Positions 1-8,085 of a DNA stretch of 64,000 nucleotides are shown one piece after another. Both the position numbers and the translations under genes were made by a program. Within the stretch, counting starts at the first letter, position 1, and every line of letters begins with the position of its first letter. A model generated the notes under the pieces. It saw only the letters and a list, made by a program, of their open reading frames with translations. It had not been told where the DNA came from and did not search any database. Origin of the DNA: Candidatus Binatia bacterium. GTDB lineage: Bacteria; Desulfobacterota; Binatia; HRBIN30. The DNA lies in contig CALAMI010000002.1 in assembly GCA_937925685.1 (NCBI GenBank), positions 227,803-291,802 of the forward strand. The letters are read 5' to 3'.

Positions 1-209
<209 letters not shown>

Positions 210-212
210 GAT

Positions 213-833
213 ATGGGCCGGCGATTTCCTTCTCGGGGGGGAGTACTCGGACTTTGGATCTGGGCAGCGGTGTTCGGGGGGTGTGCCTGGCTGCGCTCCG
301 TTCCTCTGTTAGAGGAACCTGTCGAACTCATCGCGGTCCTGCCGTTAGAGCGTGTCGATAGCGCCGATGCGGGCCGCTTGCCGCCCGGGGCCGAGGAAAC
401 GGTGACGGCACAATTGTATGGGGTGCTCACCGAATCACCGCGATTTCGCTTTGTCCCTGATCTCACCGTGGCCGAGGCTCTCCGCAAAGTGAGCCGCAAT
501 TTGGAATTGCAACAGCGGGCGCTGGCTTTGGGTCGGGAGGTGAATGCCGACGCAGTGTTGTATGGAACGGTGGAACGCTTCATCGAACGGCAAGGTGGAC
601 CGTACGGAGCCAAGGTTCCCGCCAGTGTGTCGTTCGGATTAGCGCTCGTTTCCGTCAAATCCGGCAAGGTGCTGTGGCAGGGACGGTTCGACCAAACCCA
701 GCAGCCACTGGTGACTAACTTGTTGAACTGGTGGATGTTTTGGCGCGGTGGGCCGCGTTGGTTCAGCGCTGAGGAACTAGCCCGGTTCGGCGTGGAGCGC
801 CTGCTCGACGACCTTGGTCGCCGGCTGCGGTAG
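213..833 (+). CDS. Putative lipoprotein, GNA1162/CsgG-like fold possible
   Basis: A 206-residue protein with an N-terminal hydrophobic segment ending in a weak lipobox (FGGC, Cys24), so probably lipid-anchored. The mature part reads IAVLPLERVD near residue 40, an RFVPDLTVAEAL segment, NADAVLYGTVERF around 110-122 and VSVKSGKVLWQGRF near 145-158. The order 'name a target pathway value, then AdAvlyGtV, then GkvlWqg' resembles the lipoprotein families that share the CsgG/FlgO/GNA1162 fold. That assignment is by pattern only. It lies 3 bp after aspS with no clear Shine-Dalgarno sequence, which suggests coupling to the upstream gene. Function unknown. Confidence 0.75.
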   Translation: MGRRFPSRGGVLGLWIWAAVFGGCAWLRSVPLLEEPVELIAVLPLERVDSADAGRLPPGAEETVTAQLYGVLTESPRFRFVPDLTVAEALRKVSRNLELQQRALALGREVNADAVLYGTVERFIERQGGPYGAKVPASVSFGLALVSVKSGKVLWQGRFDQTQQPLVTNLLNWWMFWRGGPRWFSAEELARFGVERLLDDLGRRLR

Positions 834-1172
834 CGGTTTGGGGTCGCCTGTGGGCTCTTCGGAGCCGCGGGCGCTGGAAGGACGGCTACTGGTTCGCCTG
901 TCATAACCAGGGAAGCCATAAAGCTCCCAGTGAAAACTTTGCGCGGTGGGCGGTGGCGCCCCACGAATGGAATTCAGGACCTGTCGCTACGGCACGGCGA
1001 GCGCCCTGCGAGACGGTGCCGAGCGGGTCTGTTGCACGAGGCGTTGGAAAAGGAGCGGAGAAGGGATGCGCAAGCGGGTCTTTGCCGTGCCGTGGCTGAC
1101 TGCCCTACCCCGTATGGCCACGACGCGGACGAGCTGGACACGGAAAGGCAAAGCCCGCCAAGGTTGGTGATG
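834..1172. other. Intergenic, no gene supported
   Basis: Region between the convergent ends of the lipoprotein gene and the minus-strand exported-protein gene. Several overlapping open frames exist on both strands, as expected at this GC content, but none has a ribosome binding site, a signal peptide or a recognisable domain. No convincing terminator hairpin with a T-run was seen. Confidence 0.5.
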
Positions 1173-1736
1173 TCACGATCCAGGTTGCGCCGACGATCCG
1201 TTCGGGCAGGGCACCACAACGGTGCGCGGCTGCGGCAGCTCGGAAAGATCGACTGCAGCCAAAATCTTGCCCAGCTGGTCGGTGAGCGTGCCTACTGTCC
1301 GAACCGCTCGGATGGTCACGGGGCCGCAAACACTTCCTGATTGTCGGTGGCATGCCCCATCGATGGGCAACGTAAGTACGAGTTGTCCTGTGGCCCCGAG
1401 AATGTTGTGGCCGTCCACCCGCAGGCGGCACCCGCGCAATTCCGCCTGCAGGACAACACCGTTGCCGTCGCTGCGGCACTCAGGTTGGATCGTCCCTCCT
1501 TCGCTGCAAGTTGCCGCCCTTGGGGACGGGGTTGAGGCCAGGCGAAGGGTCTCGAGTGCCAAGGCGCGCAGCAAAGAGTCTCCATCAGCGCCGGGGCCAC
1601 CTGGGTCGTTGTCTGCAACTCGATGCTCGCTGTCGGAAGCATTGCTTGGCCGGGGGAAAGACTGTCCTCTGGTTTCGGCAAGGAGTTGTGCGGCGGCAAC
1701 GAGGAAAATAACGGCCCCAGCCCGCCAACGGCGCAT
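1173..1736 (-). CDS. Exported cysteine-containing protein of unknown function
   Basis: A 187-residue protein with a clear signal peptide (MRRWRAGAVIFLVAAAQLLA, cleavage probably after AETRG). The mature part begins with a low-complexity acidic stretch. It continues into a compact domain with Cys77, Cys87, Cys103, Cys129 and Cys137 spaced like disulfide partners, around ELRGCRLRVDGHNILG and GQLVLTLPIDGACH. A further Cys lies near the C-terminus. The longer open frame upstream of this ATG is arginine-rich junk, so Met at 1736 is preferred because it gives a canonical signal sequence. I do not recognise the family. No neighbour within 250 bp shares its strand except the MBL hydrolase upstream. 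Confidence 0.55.
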   Translation of the reverse strand: MRRWRAGAVIFLVAAAQLLAETRGQSFPRPSNASDSEHRVADNDPGGPGADGDSLLRALALETLRLASTPSPRAATCSEGGTIQPECRSDGNGVVLQAELRGCRLRVDGHNILGATGQLVLTLPIDGACHRQSGSVCGPVTIRAVRTVGTLTDQLGKILAAVDLSELPQPRTVVVPCPNGSSAQPGS

Positions 1737-1987
1737 CAAGGCCAGTGCCAAGCCGCGGCTCTGCACCGTGCGAAGAGAGAAGTCCCTCGTGCACACCCAC
1801 CATCGGTAGCCTCTTCGTGACCAGAACTGGCAGCCCAACGTCTGGCTCATCAGCGTCGGCTCACAGCGAGGAAGATGCCAAGCGCTAGCCCCCGAAACCT
1901 CTGCGTTTTCCTCGGAAGGTTTACAAGCAAGATGGCGCAAAGCTGACGGAAGGCCTCTCGTACCCACGACTTTCGATCCATCCATTC

Positions 1988-2857
1988 TCAATCGACCGCG
2001 AGTTCCAACCCCTCGAACGCAACGCTGCTTGCGCGAAATTGCTTGCGTGCATCCCGTTCGAGGGCGCGCATCAAGCGATCGTCGTGGCTTGGGTCGTGGT
2101 GATAGAGCACGAGCTGCTTTACCGCTGCCGCACGGGCTGCGGCGCAAGCCATAGCCACGGTGCTGTGGCCCCAACCGACGCGACTTCGGAGGGCGTCGCG
2201 GTATTCGTCTTCCGTGTACTGAGCATCGTGCACGAGCACATCTGCGCCGCGCGCGAACTCGACGACGTCGTTGAATCCACCACGAGCGCTCTCGATGTCG
2301 GTAGCATACACGATGGCGCGGCCTTCGGCTTCGATCCGGTAAAGTGCCACGCCAAGTTTCGGATGGGCTTGGCTGATGCGGGCACGCACTTGCAGACCGA
2401 TGGGCGAGTCGAAACGGACCGTGGAACCAGAGCTTACTGCCCGAAGCTCGAGCTGACCCGGTAATTCTTCGAGGGCAACGGGAAAAAAAGGCGGCGCCAT
2501 GCTGCGCGACAAAACGCGGTCGACCCGTGCCCCAGGTAAGGATGGTCCGTAAACGACCGTGCGCCATTTCCGATCGTGAACAGGGAGGAAAAAGCGTAGC
2601 CCCTCGATGTGATCATGGTGGTAGTGGCTGAGGAAAAGATGCACCGTGCCACGTTGCCGCTCCTCCACCAGCTGACGGCCAAGGCCGATCAGGCCAGTGC
2701 CGGCATCGAAGACCAGGCAGTGCTTGCCGCCTCGCACTTCCATGCAAACGGAATTGCCCCCTATGCGCATTGTCGCTGGGCCCGGCGTCGGGTAGCTCCC
2801 TCGCACTCCCCAAAAACGCAGCCGCAACAGCCCGCTCCGCTCCGCTTCCGACCCCAT
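1988..2857 (-). CDS. MBL-fold metallo-hydrolase
   Basis: A 289-residue cytosolic protein of the metallo-beta-lactamase superfamily. It begins RLRFWGVRGSYPTPGP followed by GGNS, the usual N-terminus of the RNase Z/PhnP-like branch. It has the metal motif SHYHHDHIEG (HxHxDH), the later ligand region YATDIES and a final VLYHHDPSHDD. These supply the two-zinc centre of a phosphodiesterase or other hydrolase; the substrate is unknown. The open frame extends 124 codons upstream through a repeat-containing leader (2991-3030), which is not protein-like. I therefore place the start at the ATG at 2857, immediately before the conserved domain. It stands alone between divergent genes. Confidence 0.85.
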   Translation of the reverse strand: MGSEAERSGLLRLRFWGVRGSYPTPGPATMRIGGNSVCMEVRGGKHCLVFDAGTGLIGLGRQLVEERQRGTVHLFLSHYHHDHIEGLRFFLPVHDRKWRTVVYGPSLPGARVDRVLSRSMAPPFFPVALEELPGQLELRAVSSGSTVRFDSPIGLQVRARISQAHPKLGVALYRIEAEGRAIVYATDIESARGGFNDVVEFARGADVLVHDAQYTEDEYRDALRSRVGWGHSTVAMACAAARAAAVKQLVLYHHDPSHDDRLMRALERDARKQFRASSVAFEGLELAVD

Positions 2858-3414
2858 GGGCTCTTCGAGCGCGTACCAAGCGAGCAAGCACCATGCAAGC
2901 GCAAATTCAGTTCGTTGCCCACATTGCGCGTCAACATGGGGCACTGCACCCGTCGTTCTCGGCATTCGGCCACATTGTCCCCGGGCAGTGGTAGGGGCGC
3001 ACGGCAGTGCGCCCGTGGTTCCCATCGCAACGCCCGTTCCCGTGGATCGCAGGCAGCCCTCGCCCCTATCCCCTCTCTCGGGGGACAGGACAAACAAAGG
3101 GGTAGGGCGGCACGCGAGTACACGCACGATTTTCGCTCGCCATTGAGGCTGGTTAGTGAACCGTAGAGTCACCCGCAGTGGCAGATGCCGCGAATGCGGG
3201 TTGACCATACAATGGTGGCGCGATAGCAAACGTTGCCCTGCGAGTGTGCGGGAATCAACTTATTCGATGCTCTGGGGTCGCCTTTTACGCCTGGCTGGTT
3301 TGTTTCTCTCCGAACCTTATCGCGGTCGGCCGTGACGCTCGCTAATCTTCATCCAATGAAGTCCCAGCGCCCAACCGCGGCACACAACGACACCGGTTGG
3401 CAGGAGGATGCACT
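2858..3414. other. Divergent intergenic region with repeats
   Basis: This 557-bp gap separates the minus-strand MBL gene from the exbB operon. It contains one copy of the GGGCGCAC hairpin repeat (2991-3030), directly followed near 3056-3090 by a C-rich element (gccctcgcccctatcccc) that recurs in inverted orientation near 39535. Open frames on both strands are shadows. Promoters for both flanking units must lie here, but no convincing -35/-10 pair stands out. Confidence 0.55.
2991..3030 (+). repeat. GGGCGCAC hairpin repeat, copy A
   Basis: GTAGGGGCGCAC-GGCA-GTGCGCCC followed by GTGGTTCCCATCGC. The 8-bp stem GGGCGCAC/GTGCGCCC lies at 2995-3014 with a 4-nt loop. It is intergenic and recurs at 42308-42327 and 42365-42384 (both inverted) and, less perfectly, at 62775-62813. 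Conserved flanks (GTAG upstream; a CCATCGC-like sequence downstream) show a repeat unit of about 40 bp rather than chance hairpins. Confidence 0.75.
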
Positions 3415-4056
3415 GTGGAAGGTTTGAGTGTTCTGGACATGATCCAGCAGGGGTGGATCGCGACTTACCCACTGCTGGCGTTCTCGGTCGCGACTGTCAC
3501 CATCATTCTCGAACGTGCATGGTCGTTGCGGGGAATCATTCCCCGAACGTTGGAGTTAGCGGAGACCATTCGTGGACCGCTTGAAAAGGGGAACTTTCAA
3601 GCAGCGTTGGAAGCGACTCAGGCGCAAGCGGCTACGCCCGCAGGGCGCATCTTTGCCGACGTGATTGCACGCCACGCGTCGGACTCCCTCGAGTACCTCT
3701 CGGACCTTACGGAAGACAAACGGTTCGAGGAAATCGAGGCTTTGAAAGGGCCCCTTTGGGTCCTCGGAACCGTGAGCAGCTCGGCTCCGTTCATTGGCTT
3801 GTTCGGCACAGTGGTCGGTATCATCAAAGCGTTTCACAACATGGCGGTGATGGGTAGCGGCGGCTTCTCCGTTGTTGCTGCCGGAATTTCCGAGGCCCTG
3901 GTCGCCACCGCCTTGGGGTTGGGGGTCGCTATCGTGGCGTTGGTTTTTTACAACTTTTTTCAAACCCAAATTGAGCGCATCGAGGCTGCCCTGACGATTG
4001 CTTGCAATCGCGTCCTCGACGCCATCCACATCGGGAGGAAAACCCGTGGCGTTTAG
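3415..4056 (+). CDS. exbB: ExbB/TolQ/MotA-type proton channel subunit
   Basis: A 213-residue inner-membrane protein of the MotA/TolQ/ExbB family. One membrane span lies near residues 14-35, a long cytoplasmic loop follows, and two further spans contain the family signature (GTVSSSAPFIGLFGTVVGII, then ISEALVATALGLGVAIVALVFYNFF). It forms the proton-conducting pentamer that energises a periplasm-spanning partner. The start is set by a strong AGGAGG at 3402-3407, seven bases before GTG at 3415, which excludes the longer TTG-initiated frame. It is the first gene of a four-gene operon and overlaps exbD by 11 bp. Confidence 0.92.
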   Translation: MEGLSVLDMIQQGWIATYPLLAFSVATVTIILERAWSLRGIIPRTLELAETIRGPLEKGNFQAALEATQAQAATPAGRIFADVIARHASDSLEYLSDLTEDKRFEEIEALKGPLWVLGTVSSSAPFIGLFGTVVGIIKAFHNMAVMGSGGFSVVAAGISEALVATALGLGVAIVALVFYNFFQTQIERIEAALTIACNRVLDAIHIGRKTRGV

Positions 4057-4462
4057 TACCCGGCACCGCGGACTCAAAGGGATCGTATCCGAAATCAACA
4101 TCACCCCGTTGACCGATATTTTCCTTGTCTTGCTCATTATTTTCATGGTGACCAGCGCCGCGATGGTGGAGTCGGGTGCGAAGATTAGCTTACCGGAGGT
4201 GGACGCGACCGCCGCACAACCGCGCGAAATCACCATCACCGTGACCCCTCAAAACGATATCTACGTGAACGCCCAGCTCACCCCCTACGAGCAACTGGAG
4301 GACACCTTGCGCCAGCTGATCCAATCGCGACCAGATGTACCGGTCGTGCTCGAGGGCGATCGCGAGGTGTTGTTCGGGCAAGCAGTCAAGATTCTTTCCT
4401 TGGCGCAAAAGGCGGGTGCCACGCAGATTGCCATTGCCGCTGAGCGGCGGCGCCTGAATTAA
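4046..4462 (+). CDS. exbD: ExbD/TolR-type biopolymer transport protein
   Basis: A 138-residue protein with one transmembrane helix carrying the family motif EINITPLTDIFLVLLIIFMV. The Asp in PLTD is the residue expected to carry protons within the ExbB pentamer. The periplasmic part ends in IAAERRRLN. The GTG start at 4046 is preceded by GGGAGG at 4033-4038 and lies inside the end of exbB, so translation is probably coupled. With ExbB it should form a proton-driven motor complex. The partner encoded next is not a normal TonB or TolA. Confidence 0.92.
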   Translation: MAFSTRHRGLKGIVSEINITPLTDIFLVLLIIFMVTSAAMVESGAKISLPEVDATAAQPREITITVTPQNDIYVNAQLTPYEQLEDTLRQLIQSRPDVPVVLEGDREVLFGQAVKILSLAQKAGATQIAIAAERRRLN

Positions 4463-4476
4463 CCCCCGCATACTCC

Positions 4477-5619
4477 ATGGCCGCTGTGTCGCCTTCTTCT
4501 TCGCCAAAGCCGTTCGACCCCTGGGCTTCGCGCCCGAGCCGGACCGCCCGGTGGTTAGTGGTGTCGGGGCTCGTGCACGTAGGCCTCTTGTTTCTCTTTG
4601 CCACTGTAACCTTGACGGTTATCAAGAAGATCGAAGAAATCCGGGTTAAAGTGGAGGAAGACGCCGTACCCGGAGAAGAGATTTTCGAAGGTGCGGATTC
4701 ACTGCGCGATGTCGCCGGGGCCCTCAAGCCGGAAACAGCTTTGCCGCAACGGGCACAGGCCGGAAGCCCCAACGTGCAGGGTGTGCGCGCTCCCGAGCTT
4801 CCAAGCATTGGTGGTTTCGGACCAAAAATTGGCGGACCCACAGTGGATATGGCCGTGCCGATTGCCTTTGGTGCTGGTGGCGGCGGCATTGGCGGCCTTG
4901 GGGGGCGTTTTGGAGAATATGTTGGGGGGCTGCGCAAGGTGGGGCTCGACGTCGTGCTGGTAATCGACACCACCCATAGTATGCAATTCGTCATCGATGA
5001 GGTGCGGAGCCGACTGAAAGAGTTCGTAGCTACCTTGCAACGCCTGGTGCCGACCACACGGGTCGGCATTGTGGTGTTCCGCGACCAGGGCGACGACTTC
5101 GTCGTCAAGTGGACAGACTTGAGCTTCAATACCCAAAAGCTGCTGGACTTTCTCTCGACCATCCAAGCCGCGGGAGGTGGCGACTGGGAAGAGGCCGTCA
5201 AAGATGCCCTTGATACTGCGGTGCATGAACTGAAGTGGCGCAAACAGGCCAAGAAGGTAATCGTCCTCGTGGGCGATGCACCGCCCCATCCGTGGGAGCT
5301 GGATGAGGTGAAACGCATCGCCCGCGAGTTCCGCCAACAAGGGGGGTATCTCAGTGCTATCGACGTGACGCAACCCTCGCATGAAATTTTCGACCGCTTC
5401 ATGTGGCGCTCTTTGCATGGGAGCCAGCCCTATCGACCGTCACCTATGCCGGAGCATTACAAGGAAGTGGCTAAGGTATTCGGCGACCTGGCCAAGATCG
5501 GCGGTGGGGAAATGACCCAACTCGGGAACAATAAGGCATTGATGCGCACCATCTTGGAACTCACCTTCGGCTCCCGTTGGAAAGTCGAAATGGCCAAGTA
5601 CATCAAGGAGCTCCAGTGA
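4477..5619 (+). CDS. TonB-position protein with von Willebrand A domain
   Basis: A 380-residue protein with a short cytoplasmic N-terminus, one membrane span near residues 26-49, a Gly/Pro-rich linker (about 80-150) and a von Willebrand A domain from about 155. The metal-ion-dependent adhesion site is intact: D164-T-T-H-S168 (DxTxS), with further acidic residues in VVFRDQGDD and VLVGDAPPH. The topology (N-in, single anchor, extended linker, periplasmic domain) and the slot after exbBD match TonB/TolA, but the C-terminal domain is a VWA ligand-binding module. I infer a motor-driven periplasmic protein that binds a metal-dependent ligand, perhaps the TPR protein encoded next. The start lacks a clear ribosome binding site. 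Confidence 0.85.
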   Translation: MAAVSPSSSPKPFDPWASRPSRTARWLVVSGLVHVGLLFLFATVTLTVIKKIEEIRVKVEEDAVPGEEIFEGADSLRDVAGALKPETALPQRAQAGSPNVQGVRAPELPSIGGFGPKIGGPTVDMAVPIAFGAGGGGIGGLGGRFGEYVGGLRKVGLDVVLVIDTTHSMQFVIDEVRSRLKEFVATLQRLVPTTRVGIVVFRDQGDDFVVKWTDLSFNTQKLLDFLSTIQAAGGGDWEEAVKDALDTAVHELKWRKQAKKVIVLVGDAPPHPWELDEVKRIAREFRQQGGYLSAIDVTQPSHEIFDRFMWRSLHGSQPYRPSPMPEHYKEVAKVFGDLAKIGGGEMTQLGNNKALMRTILELTFGSRWKVEMAKYIKELQ

Positions 5620-7976
5620 GGTGGGTAGTTCGCGTTCTTGCCGCCGTTTGGGCCTTCGCTGCCCTCGGTGGCGGACAGGGTGTACGAGCACAGTCTCTGG
5701 CTGATATTCAAGCGGACGTGCGCCGCGCCACCCATGCTTGGCGAGGAAGCGAGCCGCCGAAAGACCCTGCGGCTTTGGCCAGTGCGATCGAGCAACTCGG
5801 CCAGGCAGCGTTGAAGTTTGTGGCGGTCATGGATCGCTCGATGCAAAGCGGATCGGATGCCAAAGAGCGTGCCGGCTTGTTGGAAGCTTATCGGGCCGTG
5901 AGCCAACCACTCGAAGCAGTGTACGAGAGCACCGGTGGTCAGCTGGAGCGCATGGCGCGCAAGATCATCGAAGAAGACGGCGACTTGGAGGCCTTGTACG
6001 AATCGCCCGAGTATCGCCAAGGGCAAACCCTTGGGGCGCAAGCGCTTTACTACTTGAACTGGGTTCGCTTTTACGGTGCCCGCCTGTTCGAAGGAAGCCA
6101 ACGCCGGGCTCTACTCGAGAAAGCGTTGAACGGCTTTGCAAGTTTTCTCGGTGGCGAGAGAACGAACGACTTGCAACGGGAGAGCCTGCTCGGCCGCGGT
6201 TTGTGCGCCCTCGAACTGGGTGAGTTCGACACCGCCATCGAAGACTTGCTGGCGGTTGCCGAAGATCAGCAAAACCCGCTGGAACGTCGCCAGAAAGCTC
6301 GTCTTGCCCTTCTCGATGGATTGGTGCGCAACGGCCGTTTTGCAGAAGCGGTGAAAGTGTCCTCCACGCTGGTGGGAACAGATGGGGGGGACCCGCGCAT
6401 GCTGTTCTTACGGGCGCGCGCTTTGCTCGAACTGGCCAAGAAAAGCCCCGGAGCTGACGGCGAGCGACACCGCAAGGAAGCCGTCAGCCTGCTCGAGCGA
6501 GTGCGCCGCGCCGGTGTTGCTTGGGAAGAACGAGCGCAGCAGTTGTTACTGGCTTCAGTGGACGACCCCGCCAAGTACGCAGAGGACACCACCAGCCCTC
6601 GAGCGCGGCTCGAACTGGTGAAAATGATGCTGCAAAAGAAGCAGTTCACTGAAGCCGCTCGGGTTCTGGAAGACATGGCAAAGGGTAGCTCGCGCCTGTC
6701 ACCGGCGATCGACGCCGAACGCAGGTATTTGCTGGGACTGGCTCTTTTTCAACTTGGCTCCTGGGAAGCAGCGGCGGCCGAACTCGAGCAGGCCTTGAAC
6801 AGTTTAGGGAAAGAGGAAGCTGCCGAAGCGGCTTACCTGCGCTTCAAAGCACGGGAGAAGCTCGCGGCCGAAAAGCCCGAGCGTGCTGACAGCCACGATT
6901 ACGAGCGTGCTGTGCGCGAGTATGTCGACCGTTTCCCGCAACACCGCTTCGTTTACGAGGCCTATTTTCGCCTTGGCGAATTGTTGCAGCGACGGCAACA
7001 ATGCGGGGAAGCGTTGCAGTACTTTGCCCGCGTGAGCAGTGACGTAGAGTTCGCTCTGCGTGCGCGCTTCGGGGCGTTACAATGCCGAGTGACGTTGCTC
7101 GGTACCGGTGTTCGACCCAATGAGTCTGCGCTGCAGGAAGTGGGTGACGAGCTGCGTGCTCTACAGGCAGCACTGACAGCGGCAGAGGAAAAGAAATCGA
7201 TGGATAAAGCTACCCTCTCCAGCATGCGCGCAAAACTCACCCTGTTAGAAGCAGCCTGGCAGAGTTGGCAGGCCGAACCGAATTGGTGGGCGATCGCGCA
7301 AGCGTTGGATGGCTTTGAACGCCGCTACCCGCAGCAAACGGAATTGTTTCCCGCGGTCGCTCGGCTCCGTCTCGTGGCCTGGGCCGAACTTGGTCGCTTC
7401 GATGAGGCGGAAGGGGAGGCCCGCCGCACCGTCATGCTTTTGCTCCAGCAATACGGCAAGGAGGAAGTGGAAAACTTGGCTGTCAAGTTCATTCGTAAGG
7501 GTACCGCGATGCGCAACTCTGGGAATGCGCAGGCGGATGTGGCGGCACAGCGTGTGGCTTTGCAATTGTACCGCGGCCTGGCAGAGGCGGGGGCATTGAC
7601 GGACAACGGGCAGCTGACCCTGGCACGCCTGTACGAAAACACTGGCGACCTCGAGCGGGCGGAGCAGTTGTACCGCACAGCATTGGCGGCCAAGCCAAAC
7701 TCGCTGCCGTTGCTGCGTTCTTTAGCGCGGCTGGTGGAAGCTCGGGGCCAACGTGACGAAGCTTTAGAGTTGTGGAAACGGTATACGCAGACGGCGCGCC
7801 CCGGAGACGCCCCCTGGTACGAGGGTCAGTATCAGTTGGCTCGGCTCGACCACGAGGCCGGCGCGATGAAGGCAGCTTGCGCCCGCTTACGCGACTTGAA
7901 GCCAGCCATGCCTGGGTTGAGCGATCAAGAACTCCGCGCCCGCCTTGATGCTCTTTACCAGGAAGCTTGCCGCTAA
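5616..7976 (+). CDS. Exported TPR-repeat protein
   Basis: A 786-residue protein made almost entirely of tetratricopeptide-like helical repeats. Examples are LLGRGLCALELGEFDTAIEDL, RYLLGLALFQLGSWEAAAAEL, the FRLGELLQRRQQCGEAL segment and LARLYENTGDLERAEQLYRTAL. A signal peptide (RWVVRVLAAVWAFAALGGG..RAQS) directs it to the periplasm. The GTG at 5616 shares the GTGA overlap with the VWA gene stop and gives a clean signal peptide, so I prefer it to the upstream ATG. It is probably the periplasmic scaffold or effector of the ExbBD-VWA machine; no catalytic motif is visible. Confidence 0.85.
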   Translation: MRWVVRVLAAVWAFAALGGGQGVRAQSLADIQADVRRATHAWRGSEPPKDPAALASAIEQLGQAALKFVAVMDRSMQSGSDAKERAGLLEAYRAVSQPLEAVYESTGGQLERMARKIIEEDGDLEALYESPEYRQGQTLGAQALYYLNWVRFYGARLFEGSQRRALLEKALNGFASFLGGERTNDLQRESLLGRGLCALELGEFDTAIEDLLAVAEDQQNPLERRQKARLALLDGLVRNGRFAEAVKVSSTLVGTDGGDPRMLFLRARALLELAKKSPGADGERHRKEAVSLLERVRRAGVAWEERAQQLLLASVDDPAKYAEDTTSPRARLELVKMMLQKKQFTEAARVLEDMAKGSSRLSPAIDAERRYLLGLALFQLGSWEAAAAELEQALNSLGKEEAAEAAYLRFKAREKLAAEKPERADSHDYERAVREYVDRFPQHRFVYEAYFRLGELLQRRQQCGEALQYFARVSSDVEFALRARFGALQCRVTLLGTGVRPNESALQEVGDELRALQAALTAAEEKKSMDKATLSSMRAKLTLLEAAWQSWQAEPNWWAIAQALDGFERRYPQQTELFPAVARLRLVAWAELGRFDEAEGEARRTVMLLLQQYGKEEVENLAVKFIRKGTAMRNSGNAQADVAAQRVALQLYRGLAEAGALTDNGQLTLARLYENTGDLERAEQLYRTALAAKPNSLPLLRSLARLVEARGQRDEALELWKRYTQTARPGDAPWYEGQYQLARLDHEAGAMKAACARLRDLKPAMPGLSDQELRARLDALYQEACR

Positions 7977-8085
7977 ACACCTGCCCAGTTGGCGGGAGCG
8001 AGCGGCTGGGCTCCTGGGTTGACGCCTGTGGAACCGAAGTTGCGGCACTTCGCGGTGGTCCCTGACTGCGGCAGCTTCGCCCCAG

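Noticed and set aside
930..1340. Plus-strand open frame of 136 codons.
   Set aside because: Arg-rich, no start signal and largely overlapping the better-supported exported-protein gene on the other strand.
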